A stretch of 64,000 nucleotides of DNA from Mesostigma viride (Eukaryota > Streptophyta > Mesostigmatophyceae > Mesostigmatales > Mesostigmataceae): the NCBI GenBank assembly GCA_009746045.1, contig RPFO01000188.1, positions 2,272,874 through 2,336,873 of the forward strand. Reading direction: 5' to 3'. Under the pieces are notes generated by a model. It made no database searches, was not told the origin of the DNA, and saw only the letters and a list, made by a program, of their open reading frames with translations. Position numbers and translations under genes: made by a program. Shown piece after piece: positions 56,041 through 64,000 of the stretch; within the stretch, counting starts at the first letter, position 1; every line of letters begins with the position of its first letter.

Positions 56041-56577
56041 CCTGATTACGACCGCTTTTCTTTAATTCAGCGCTGGCTAGAGCTGTCCACAGAAGAATGC
56101 GCCGAAATGGTGCGTTTCTTGGCACAGGAACGCAAGCTTCATGGGGCCACAGGGCCCATCGCCGATGAGCACCTGGAGAGGTTCTTTACCAGGGGAGACC
56201 TCAACCACCGCCTCGCCATCCTGTGCAGCTTCTACCAGCTACCTATGGACAAACTCGCAGCCAAGATCCGCGCCCCAGCCCAGCCTGCGCGGCCGACAGC
56301 CACATCGGCTTCCTCCCTCTGCAAGGATGACATCCGAGCAGTGCTGGAGGAGCACGTGACCTGGCCGTTGGCCGAGAAGCTGACCTCGCTGAACACGACG
56401 CTCAACACGGTGGAGGCCCGGGTCTCCAATGTGGAAACCAAGGTCGTCCACAAGCTCCAACCCCAGTTCACGGCGCTGCACACCGCGGCGCAGGCATCTG
56501 AGACGCACGCTGCACTTGTCTCTCGCCTCAACCAGGTGGAGGGCAAGTGCGGCGTGCTCATGAAGAAGCTTGAATGA
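56041..56577 (+). CDS. coiled-coil ORF of unknown origin (about 178 codons)
   Basis: The frame is open from before 56,041 (it enters from the LTR) to a stop after MKKLE. It reads YDRFSLIQRWLELSTEECAE, then a Pro/Ala linker and a heptad-rich helix (LTSLNTTLNTVEARVSNVET). GC-rich third positions suggest it was translated. ttctttaattcag at about 56,056-56,069 could also be a 3' splice site, so this may be an exon or a retroelement ORF1-like gene truncated by the LTR junction. Product unknown. Confidence 0.45.
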   Translation, partial: PDYDRFSLIQRWLELSTEECAEMVRFLAQERKLHGATGPIADEHLERFFTRGDLNHRLAILCSFYQLPMDKLAAKIRAPAQPARPTATSASSLCKDDIRAVLEEHVTWPLAEKLTSLNTTLNTVEARVSNVETKVVHKLQPQFTALHTAAQASETHAALVSRLNQVEGKCGVLMKKLE

Positions 56578-57212
56578 AGCCATCACCGCTCACACCGAGG
56601 CCCTGGCCTCACAGTGTCCAAAAACCAAATGTCCTCATTTGAGGACATAGTCCTCGTTTGAGACGGGGGGGGTCAGGGGCGTGGTTTTGGCGCCAAATTT
56701 GGTCCTAGGGTCACTTGGTGGGTTTTGGCGCGAAACTGGGATAGGTACTGAGCGCGCCAAGCCCCTGGGGTCGACAGGGGTCGACCGACGTACCTGGAAA
56801 ATATGAGGCGACGAAAAGTACCTACAACAGCAAGAACATCGCAATGCAATCGAGTGTTTTGTCGAGTGGCGGCTATGGGGTCGTGCCAGTTCCGAGGCTT
56901 GCCTGAATGTTATAGGGCATTATTTTGCCCCGGACGAAGACAGCATTTTAGATCGTCATCTAGTGATTTCGAAGATGCTATTCTTCACGTGCAGGTGCTT
57001 TGTATATGTCGAAAATTTTGTTCATGAACGGATTTTGGCATTGTTGAAGAAAATCTGAGAGCTACGTAGATCGCATGATAGGTCAGTTCGCAGATCTGTT
57101 TTACAATATCTTTTTCCGACCAGGCACTGCGGATATCGCGAGTATGGGTTATGGTACGCTTCTGGGCTTATGGGCGACATGGGGAGAAGAGGGACCTGGG
57201 CAGTTGCATGCG
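56578..57212. other. gene-free stretch with a small palindrome
   Basis: tgtcctcatttgaggacata (about 56,629-56,648) is a near palindrome followed by tcctcgtttgaga. No supported gene. Confidence 0.45.
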
Positions 57213-57554
57213 TCAAAGAGTCTCTATTTTTTCGTCGTGATGTCGCAGTCGCGTCTGGCGAAAACCAGGGCGAGCGCGAGCCATTTTTTTTTTTGCCGCA
57301 AGGCTGGGTGCTTCCCACGCGTCACCGTCCTTTAATATATATTTCTTGAGCTGGCCCGCGCAGCTGGCGGCCTGGGCGCACGTCAAGAACAAGGTTCCGA
57401 TGTTACGTCCTAAACTTCGACCGCCACCTCTACCTCTACTGGACCTGATGCTACCTAAATTGGTCAGGCCTCCTCTACTCAAACCCCTAGCGAAAGACGA
57501 ACGAGACGGAGCCGATCTCAATGCATTTACGTATGTGTTACTGTAATACGCCAT
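57213..57554 (-). CDS. possible small Arg/Gly/Ser-rich protein (113 aa)
   Basis: Starts MAYYSNTYVNALRSAPSR, contains SSRGRGGGRSLGRNIG and CAQAASCAGQLKKYIL. It crosses a poly-T run (on +) near 57,286, after which the composition changes, so the true protein may end earlier. No family recognised; weak support. Confidence 0.3.
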   Translation of the reverse strand: MAYYSNTYVNALRSAPSRSSFARGLSRGGLTNLGSIRSSRGRGGGRSLGRNIGTLFLTCAQAASCAGQLKKYILKDGDAWEAPSLAAKKKMARARPGFRQTRLRHHDEKIETL

Positions 57555-57559
57555 ACAAC

Positions 57560-58335
57560 CATTTACCCGAACCCGTTTATTCCAGGAATAGAGGAAGGAA
57601 ACACACTACACTGCCGTGACCCAAGCCAATATGTGCTAATTCATTTAACACACGCCGAGTGACCACACGAGGGGTAGAACGTGCATAAATGGTCACCAAC
57701 GGTCCAATCATGCTCGGGCCGACATGGCCCTCGCCTACAGATACACCGGCAAAGGCACAGATGCACGCTGGTCCACTACATTCTACCAAAGGATAAGGAC
57801 CACTAATAAAGTACGCGGCGCGGCGCCCAAAAGCACCCAGTGTACCACAGTACTGTTACGAGGACAATAGTGTCCCAGTTGGATCTACACGTAAACCTAG
57901 GGACAACCGAGGCAAGGGACCTAATTTACGTCCGTAACTACAACGAATTGTTACGCGACGTAACACCTCCCCCCCCACAAAGGTAGGGAGCCCTCTCCCT
58001 ACGCACAGGGAGGAAACCAAGGGGTAGGAAACCTAATGCACCCAGCACACACCAACACAATCGGCAGGCCATCCAAGATACAAAGCACCAACGTATTAAC
58101 TCGGTCTCCACCACCACGCCGGGAGGTGTAGGGTTAACCAGCACCAAGCCTGGTGGTAGGTTCCCCTAACTGCCTGGAACAGAGTCCTTGCCGGGGGGGA
58201 CGGCACTGGGCAGGACACACAGAGTAAACAAATCAGTACCAAGGACCAAGAACGACCAGTCAACTGGCCAGAACGTGAGGGCGACTCTATATACCGGAGG
58301 GACAACACCCTCAGGTCGGGCCTAAGGCCCTCTAT
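57560..58335 (-). repeat. candidate 3' LTR/3' end of the minus-strand chromovirus
   Basis: Directly downstream of the last ORF of the element. The minus strand carries tccggtatatagagtcgc at about 58,300-58,280, a promoter-like TATA typical of LTR U3/R regions. The partner LTR would lie beyond 64,000, so this is provisional. Confidence 0.35.
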
Positions 58336-60672
58336 CTAGTTGCCATCCGTCTGGTAAGTGCCACGAGAGGCCAGCAGGACATCCAGGTACGCCTGGTAGT
58401 GGGCCACATCATCGGCATTGTCGTGCCTATCTACAGTGAGGAAAACATCGGCCCACACGCCATCAGGAAAAAGACCCAGAAAGGCCCAGTAATACCTATG
58501 CTGCGTAAGAACGACCTGGCCACGGGCCCAGTCCAGGAAACCACAGGCAAAGAGGCGTAGGAAAGGCTCTACCGCGATCAAGCAGAGAGCCCGCAGGAGT
58601 AGGCGATGGTACCGGATCCGAGGGCGCAAACCCGTCGGGAAAAACAGATCTACCAGGGGCTCCACGTTAGACGGCCACATCCGGATGTGCCGAACCTCAC
58701 GGGAGCGCCACCGACGGGCACACTGTCGCGACCCGAACGTCTCGAGGTAGTCGCTAGCCCGTGGAGGAGGATGGCCACGGGAGTCCAGACCCTGGCCCGG
58801 GATGGGCGCTGGACGACGGGCATCCCACTCTAGGATGGGCTGGAGAACCGTGCTGTACGTAGCACCCGGCACCGCAGGAAACTCTACCGTAAGGGCATCT
58901 GAGGCCATAATGCCCAGAGGCGGAGGGTAAGCCCACTGGAACCCACCGTAGGTGTCCAAGTCATTGTGACGCCTAGCCCAGCGATACAGAACGCGCCGAA
59001 CCAGGATCTCGCCCTGGAACACCGGATCAGCTAAAATAACCATATCGAAAGGAGGCCGATCAGTCTCAATGGGTAGGCCACGGTCCCGCGGCGCCCGACA
59101 CACCTGGGAGAACCCGTAGGACATGGGCGAAATGGCAAGCTCGGCGGAGGCGCGCGGCAGGTCACACTGTCGGCAGGCGAGCGCAGACATACCGTACCCC
59201 AGGACAGGCGTGTCGCGCGACTCCAGAGTCGCATGCACCACAGAAGGGGCCCGATCCGGATCGCCCTCAGACAACTCCCGGAGGGAATCAGCAGCGCGGG
59301 TGGCGCGAGGATCAGAGCCGCTGGACCGAACAACCGCAGCCAAAGACCGCGGGGCCGAAGGGACAGGGGCCGAAGCAGGGGTAGGAACCGGCACAGACGC
59401 AGACGGCGCCGGTACAACAGGGGGTCGCGTCGGACCCGCTGCCGGAGGGCCCGGGTCGCGACGGACCCGCCACCGCAGCGGGCGCTCCGGTCTCCGGTGG
59501 CGGAGCACCCCCAGGCCACATGTTGAAAACAGGGCCCGTAGGGACAGGCAATCCGGCATACGACTGGTTACCATCTAAGCTCCAGTCGGGCACCGGAATC
59601 CTCTGCGGAGGACCACCCTCCCAAAGCCTGGGAAGACCGCCCGGGTCGCTAAAGAAACCCCGCGATGGCGGCGCTGGCGCGGTGGGCGGCCCGGAAGCGA
59701 CGGCGGCGGGCGCGGCCGCTGGGGCGGAGGACTCGCGCAGAGGCGCAGGTAAGTCAGTAGCAGGCGCAGGGGCAGCCGAAGGCGTAGGAGCCGCAGCAAC
59801 AGAAGAAACCGCAGCTACCGAGGGCTCGCACAGCGCGGGTGGACCCGTAGGCGCCGAGGCGACCGAAGGAGAAGGGGGCACAGATACAACAGACACCCCA
59901 CCTGGCGTGGCTGGAGCGTGCGCCTGGGCCGCCATGAAGGCCCCGAAGGCCGCGGTCAGGGACTGGATCTGTGCCTGCATCGCAGAAACTGTCGCCGACA
60001 GAGGATCAGGCTCACGATCAGAGGATCAGAGCCCAAAGGGGTAGGCTCCACCGACGCGCGCCGGACCGATCGTGGTGAAGACGGGACAGGGGAAGGAGCC
60101 GACACTGAGGAGGAGGACGCTACAGGGGAGGCCGAATACTCTGGCGTGTACTGTGCCTCGACTGGTGCGTCCGTAGGGGTAGGGTCGCCAAATGCTACGC
60201 CCGCTGTCTGGTCCGCGATTTCCATGAACTCAACCGCCCGTAGGAGGTCACAGGGGTTGTCATCTATATCTGCCTCGCCCTCGCCCGGAAGCCAGGGGAA
60301 CACCTCCCGTAGGCAAGCGCGACCCACAGGGGTAGACAGGTAGGAAAACACCCGGGGGCACTGTAGGACCGCGGCTATCTGCCCTAAGGCTGGGCAGCGG
60401 GAGCCACATCCTAAAAGGCAATGCCCGGCATCGTCGAATCCATGCACAACTAGCTGTTGCGGATCATCAGGGGCCGGGCCGAACCACGCGACCCCAAAGA
60501 GGGCAGCCCTGACTAAAGTCGCATGCTGAGCCTGGAGGGCAGACTGAATGGTGCCACCCGGATAACTGGAACGTGACACCCAGCGGCCCGGAAGGGCCTC
60601 GAAGTAGAGCTCTGGGTCCGGTGGTGGAGGGGAAGGTGGCCGGCTCTCCGACGGAGGGGTAGGATCAGCCAT
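58336..60672 (-). pseudogene. extra ORF downstream of pol in the chromovirus, with two frameshifts
   Basis: ATG at 60,672 (MADPTPPSESRPPSPPPPDP), only 77 bases after the chromodomain stop. First frame to about 60,010; second frame (59,980-59,510) has MQAQIQSLTAAFGAFMAAQ and a Pro/Ala-rich linker ending VFNMWPGGAPP; third frame runs to the stop at 58,336 with a Trp/Arg-rich globular part (FDMVILADPVFQGEILVRR, YYWAFLGLFPDGVWADVF). Together about 770 codons. The first break is beside a duplicated gatcctctg, the second at a CCCCC run. It has no zinc knuckle, no signal peptide and no clear membrane segment, so neither a standard Gag nor an envelope protein is supported. Function unknown. Confidence 0.6.
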
Positions 60673-60748
60673 GATGGCTGCGGAGGGGAGGGGACAACCA
60701 ACCACCCACCAACAGCAGAAATACGATAAGGGAGGGGCAGGTTGCCAG

Positions 60749-60940
60749 CTAGAGCTGGTGTAGGGTTTTGTAGTCCTGCAACAAACGGCTACAACCATCT
60801 AACTCACTCTCCGTGTACCATACTTTATCTACCTCACTACGAGCATACATCCATTTCACCTTATACTGGCGCTGGGTACCGCGGCCCTTTTTGATATCTC
60901 TATGGGCCACGATACTCTCTACCTCGTCTTCTACCTCCCA
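60749..60940 (-). CDS. chromodomain at the C-terminus of the integrase
   Basis: The frame reads EVEDEVESIVAHRDIKKGRG, then QYKVKWMYARSEVDKVWY and ESELDGCSRLLQDY, and stops at 60,751-60,749. The VE-x-I...YxVKW...W/Y...L order is that of chromodomains that direct chromoviral integrases to marked chromatin. The expected Trp after the VKW strand region is Tyr-adjacent (VWYTESEL). It is in a different frame from the integrase end at 61,011, so a frameshift lies between. Confidence 0.75.
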   Translation of the reverse strand, partial: WEVEDEVESIVAHRDIKKGRGTQRQYKVKWMYARSEVDKVWYTESELDGCSRLLQDYKTLHQL

Positions 60941-61010
60941 GTGTCAGGGTTATGCTCTAAAGGGGCAGGAGCTAGTTCTCTACCAGCGAACGTGCTTTGG
61001 TGATAAAGCT

Positions 61011-62273
61011 TCAGCTGGCTTCTATGGAAGGTGTTAGAATGTGTCTGCCAAGAGGTAGGGATATCGATTTTATATAAGAAATTCCTACTCTAGACAACAC
61101 ACGGAAGGGTCCTAAGAAGGCGGGCCTAAGTTTCACCTTAAGTTCTGCTTCGAACTTGTGAGCAAAACGGCCAACACGGGGGCCTTCTACTAATACTAGA
61201 TCTCCTATATCTATTTCAGGCGCTCTTCTATCTAAGGAGGCACGCAACCTAGCAAGGTACTTAGCCTGAGCCTTTTGGTACCCTGAAATCGCGTGATCAT
61301 GTGCATTTTTCATTTTATCTAGCAAGGCCTGTACACCTTCTACAGTATCCCGGGACACATCGTCCCTGTCCCGTAGAGGACTAGCTAAGAGAGAGGTAGG
61401 AGTAAGAGGCTGTCTACCAGTATCTAGGAAGAAAGGCGTATAGCCATGCGCAGCCTGGGGGCAATTGTTAAGGGAGAACTCTACCAAGCATAAATAATCC
61501 TCCCAATCACTCCCCGAGCCATTAACATAGTGCCTAAGCGCTTCTTCCACTACCCTATTAAGACGCTCTACTAGATGAGAGGAGGAGGAGTGATAGGCAG
61601 TACCGAACGTAACCTTGGTACCGATAGCAGCGAAAAACTGCTGCCAAAAGTCAGAGGTAAATAGCTTATCTTTATCACTAATAAACTGCCTACTCAAACC
61701 ATGATATCTGTAAACGTTATTAAGGTATAGGCGTGCGCAATCGCGTGCGGTGAGTTCTAAAGGACACGGCACGAGATGACACATACGAGTAAAACGATCT
61801 ACGAAAACAAGGATCTGGGCGTTACCTCTATCATTCTTCCTAAAAGGTCCTACAAAATCCATCATGATGGAGTCCCACGGCATGATGGGATCAGGTAGGG
61901 TCCTAGGTTCTGCTATCTGTCCTACATTATTGGGTTTCATCTCCTGGCAAGATTGACAGGTTCTAACATACTCATCTACATCCTTTAAAAGGGAAGGCCA
62001 GTAGTAAGAGCGGGCTACTAGGTCCCGTACCCGTTTACCACCCTGATGAGCAGCTAAGTCATGCAACTCAAAGAGCAAGGAGGAGCGACAGATAGGAGGG
62101 ACATACAGGCGCCATTGAGGGGGAGAATCTGCTATTTGCACATATAAAAACCCACCTACAAATTTACAAGGGTGCTTGCCTAATTGTTGGGGATGGGCTG
62201 CAATGGCAGCTAAAGCTTCCGGCTCAGTGGCCGTAAATCTACTAATAAGGCGTTCAAGATCAGAGGTAGGCAT
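61011..62273 (-). CDS. integrase of a Ty3/gypsy chromovirus
   Basis: Inserts the element's cDNA into the genome. The N-terminal zinc-binding HHCC motif reads HDLAAHQGG with CQSC about 33 residues later. The catalytic core holds the DDE triad: Asp in SIMMDFVGPFRKN, Asp in RQFISDKDKLFTSDF, and Glu in SSSSHLVERLNRVVEE. The GPFRVLSRVG module follows. The open frame begins 111 bp after the RNase H frame stops, so pol is split by a frameshift, most likely at the run of seven C at 62,423-62,429. Confidence 0.9.
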   Translation of the reverse strand: MPTSDLERLISRFTATEPEALAAIAAHPQQLGKHPCKFVGGFLYVQIADSPPQWRLYVPPICRSSLLFELHDLAAHQGGKRVRDLVARSYYWPSLLKDVDEYVRTCQSCQEMKPNNVGQIAEPRTLPDPIMPWDSIMMDFVGPFRKNDRGNAQILVFVDRFTRMCHLVPCPLELTARDCARLYLNNVYRYHGLSRQFISDKDKLFTSDFWQQFFAAIGTKVTFGTAYHSSSSHLVERLNRVVEEALRHYVNGSGSDWEDYLCLVEFSLNNCPQAAHGYTPFFLDTGRQPLTPTSLLASPLRDRDDVSRDTVEGVQALLDKMKNAHDHAISGYQKAQAKYLARLRASLDRRAPEIDIGDLVLVEGPRVGRFAHKFEAELKVKLRPAFLGPFRVLSRVGISYIKSISLPLGRHILTPSIEAS

Positions 62274-62383
62274 CGCTACAGAGGTATCCAGAACAGGTTT
62301 AAAGAGGTCTCCTACCGCCTTGCCAAAGAGAAGGGGAGGTCCTAGAGGGACTATGTTATCATAAGACTTTCCTGACCTAGTCG

Positions 62384-63763
62384 CTATATGGCTAAGCGGT
62401 ATAGAAATTTTATTTTTCCCCTCCCCCCCACCGAGACCACAGGAAGGGCCTCACACGGGAGAGAGAGTCCTACGTGAGAAAGGAGATCAGGCATGCGAAC
62501 AGCAGTATGAAAGAGATAGGCATAGGATTCATCATCAGGTAGTTCGCCATAAGGGGTTACACCCATAGTAGTAGGAACTAGAGTAGTATTGAGAACATCC
62601 AGGTCCTCGAAAAAGGAGTAATCTGCGCGACGGGAGAGTGCATCTGGTACTATGTTATCTACACCCTTAACATACTGAAGTTTAAAAGGGGAAAACTGTG
62701 CTAAAAACTCCATCCAGCGCGCTTGACGAGGGGTAAGGTTGGGTTGGGAGAGAAGATGGGTAAGGGGACGGTGATCCGTTTGGATAACTAATCTATAAGG
62801 ATCTATTTCACAGGGTTCATTCAGGCAGACATCAAATTGAGCACCTTTAAGAAAGTGCTGCCACGCGTGGCAACAATACACCACCGCTAAGAGTTCCTGC
62901 TGGTGTACGGGATAGTTACGCTCCGCAGGGAGCATTGTCCTAGAGATATACTCAATTGGCTGTAAGCCCTGACCCTGATCCTGGAGAAGGACGCCCCCTA
63001 TAGCTACCTTACTAGCGTCTGTAGCTACCACAAAGGGTTTAGTAGTATCCGGTAGGATGAGTACAGGAGGAGAGAGGAGTAGAGATTTTAGACACTGAAA
63101 GGCTGACTGACATTCACTACTCCAGACAAAGGGGATATCCTTCTTTAATAAATGATTAATAGGGGCTGCTATAGTTGCGAAACGCGGGATAAAACGCCTA
63201 TAGTAAGAGGCAATCCCTAGAAAACTACGTACACCTTTAACATCGGTAGGGGTAGGCCATTCCTGAATTGACTTAGTTTTATCCGGGTCGGTAGCGACCC
63301 CGGCATCTGACAAGACATGTCCTAAAAATGGTACACTCCTACCAGAACGAACTTTAGCACGGCGAGCCCACAAGGAATTTTCAGCCATTATCTCTAATAC
63401 TTTCTTTAAATCACGTAGGTGCGTTTCAAAATCAGGAGAGTAAATAAGGATATCATCTAAGTAAGCTTGAGCACAAGAACGGTCATGCTCAGATAAAGAA
63501 ACAGAGGAGAAGGAAGGATCCTTTAAATCAGATGACACTTGAGGAAGGTGAGAATTCCCCATAACAGGTCTAAGCACTTCATTCATTAACATTTGAAAAG
63601 AGGCAGGAGAGTTACAGAGTCCCATAGCCGCTACTCTAAACTGGTAATGACCAAAAGGGGTAGCAAAGGCGGTTTTATGGCAATCCTCAGGAGCTATCCG
63701 CAGTTGCCAAAAACCATCCGCACAATCCAATACTGTGAAACAAGTGGAACCTTTAACCTTATT
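62384..63763 (-). CDS. reverse transcriptase and RNase H of the chromovirus
   Basis: Copies element RNA into DNA and removes the RNA strand. RT signatures: LDCADGFWQLRI, then FGHYQFRVAAMGLCNSPASF, and the catalytic AYLDDILIYSP (YLDD at about 63,452-63,463). The thumb/connection region contains GHVLSDAGVATDPDKT and FLGIASYYRRFIP. RNase H begins PFVVATDASKVAIGGVLL (TDAS at about 63,011-63,022), later HQQELLAVVYCCHAW and VIQTDHRPL. The ORF ends early at 62,384 by frameshift. The N-terminal part of RT continues at 63,889-64,000. Confidence 0.92.
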   Translation of the reverse strand, partial: NKVKGSTCFTVLDCADGFWQLRIAPEDCHKTAFATPFGHYQFRVAAMGLCNSPASFQMLMNEVLRPVMGNSHLPQVSSDLKDPSFSSVSLSEHDRSCAQAYLDDILIYSPDFETHLRDLKKVLEIMAENSLWARRAKVRSGRSVPFLGHVLSDAGVATDPDKTKSIQEWPTPTDVKGVRSFLGIASYYRRFIPRFATIAAPINHLLKKDIPFVWSSECQSAFQCLKSLLLSPPVLILPDTTKPFVVATDASKVAIGGVLLQDQGQGLQPIEYISRTMLPAERNYPVHQQELLAVVYCCHAWQHFLKGAQFDVCLNEPCEIDPYRLVIQTDHRPLTHLLSQPNLTPRQARWMEFLAQFSPFKLQYVKGVDNIVPDALSRRADYSFFEDLDVLNTTLVPTTMGVTPYGELPDDESYAYLFHTAVRMPDLLSHVGLSLPCEALPVVSVGGRGKIKFLYRLAI

Positions 63764-63887
63764 AAATATATCATCATAGTATAGAGATTTGACATGGCTC
63801 TGTATAGAGGTTTATAGCTGGGCATTTGCTTTGGTTTGAGTGATTTCACTCTGCTGTAAGTAATTATATTATTAAAATATATCATCA
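63764..63887. mobile_element. 111-bp insertion with 13-bp target duplication in the RT gene
   Basis: aaatatatcatca occurs at 63,764-63,776 and 63,875-63,887. The sequence between interrupts the RT frame exactly between PRIDDIF and NKVKGSTCF. The intervening 98 bp are AT-rich and contain stops. It is a small transposon insertion or an intron-like sequence. Confidence 0.7.
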
Positions 63888-63888
63888 A

Positions 63889-64000
63889 TACGAGGTAGAG
63901 GGTATTTAGACTTCACAGTAATATCATTCAACTTCCTATAATCAGTAACTAGGCGAAACTTGCCATTTGGCTTAGGAACTAACAGGACACCAGCTGAGTA
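63889..64000 (-). CDS. N-terminal part of the reverse transcriptase, cut by the window edge
   Basis: The minus-strand frame from 64,000 reads YSAGVLLVPKPNGKFRLVTD then YRKLNDITVKSKYPLPRIDD, the start of the RT palm typical of Ty3/gypsy elements. It would join the following RT frame once the 111-bp insertion is disregarded. Confidence 0.85.

Overview
The window reads as nuclear DNA of a green alga, probably a chlorophyte of the Chlamydomonadales/Volvocales type. The reasons are an intron-rich host gene with long minisatellite-filled introns, a TGTAA polyadenylation signal just after its stop codon, GC-rich coding DNA, and a dense load of Ty3/gypsy-like, hAT and small DNA transposons. The species itself cannot be read from the sequence. 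I found no rRNA gene, intact tRNA gene or CRISPR array.

Region 1 (1-14,300) is the 3' half of one host gene on the + strand. Seven exons between 1,551 and 13,969 join in frame to give the C-terminal coiled coil and membrane anchor of golgin-84, a Golgi tethering protein. Its introns hold 81-bp, 79-bp and 13-bp tandem arrays that begin at or just after a 5' splice site, a tandemly duplicated 1.4-kb segment, and a 388-bp MITE with TA target duplications.

Region 2 (14,315-36,335) is the most notable part: a 22-kb integrated Polinton-like virus (PLV), bounded by a perfect 39-bp inverted repeat. Inside these ends lie two inverted arrays of about 120-bp repeats, each repeat carrying a hairpin-forming palindrome. 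Virion genes run on the minus strand: a spike with Ig-like and lectin-like domains, the major capsid protein, a penton-like protein, small virion proteins and a very large surface protein. From a 38-bp divergent promoter at 27,541 the other block runs on the plus strand: coiled-coil protein, FtsK/HerA packaging ATPase, AT-hook protein, tyrosine recombinase and a primase-SF2 helicase. The large surface gene is split by insertions and frameshifts, and the primase-helicase has one frameshift, so this copy looks like an endogenous, decaying provirus.

Region 3 (36,336-64,000) is nested transposons. A Ty3-like element on + has its 5' LTR (38,007-43,664) split by a hAT transposon (38,274-42,835, 8-bp target duplication). 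The hAT in turn carries a non-autonomous LTR element with 511-bp LTRs and CATGG target duplications. The Ty3-like element then shows a primer-binding site, an ORF with an RNase H1 N-terminal (viroplasmin-type) domain, a polyglutamine Gag and a protease relic broken by a foldback element. A minus-strand retroelement fragment (48,860-53,135) encodes Gag, aspartic protease and, unusually, a cytosine-C5 DNA methyltransferase. The window ends inside a minus-strand chromovirus (RT, RNase H, integrase, chromodomain) that carries an extra long ORF after pol.

Many reading-frame breaks sit in mononucleotide runs, so some may be assembly errors rather than biological decay.
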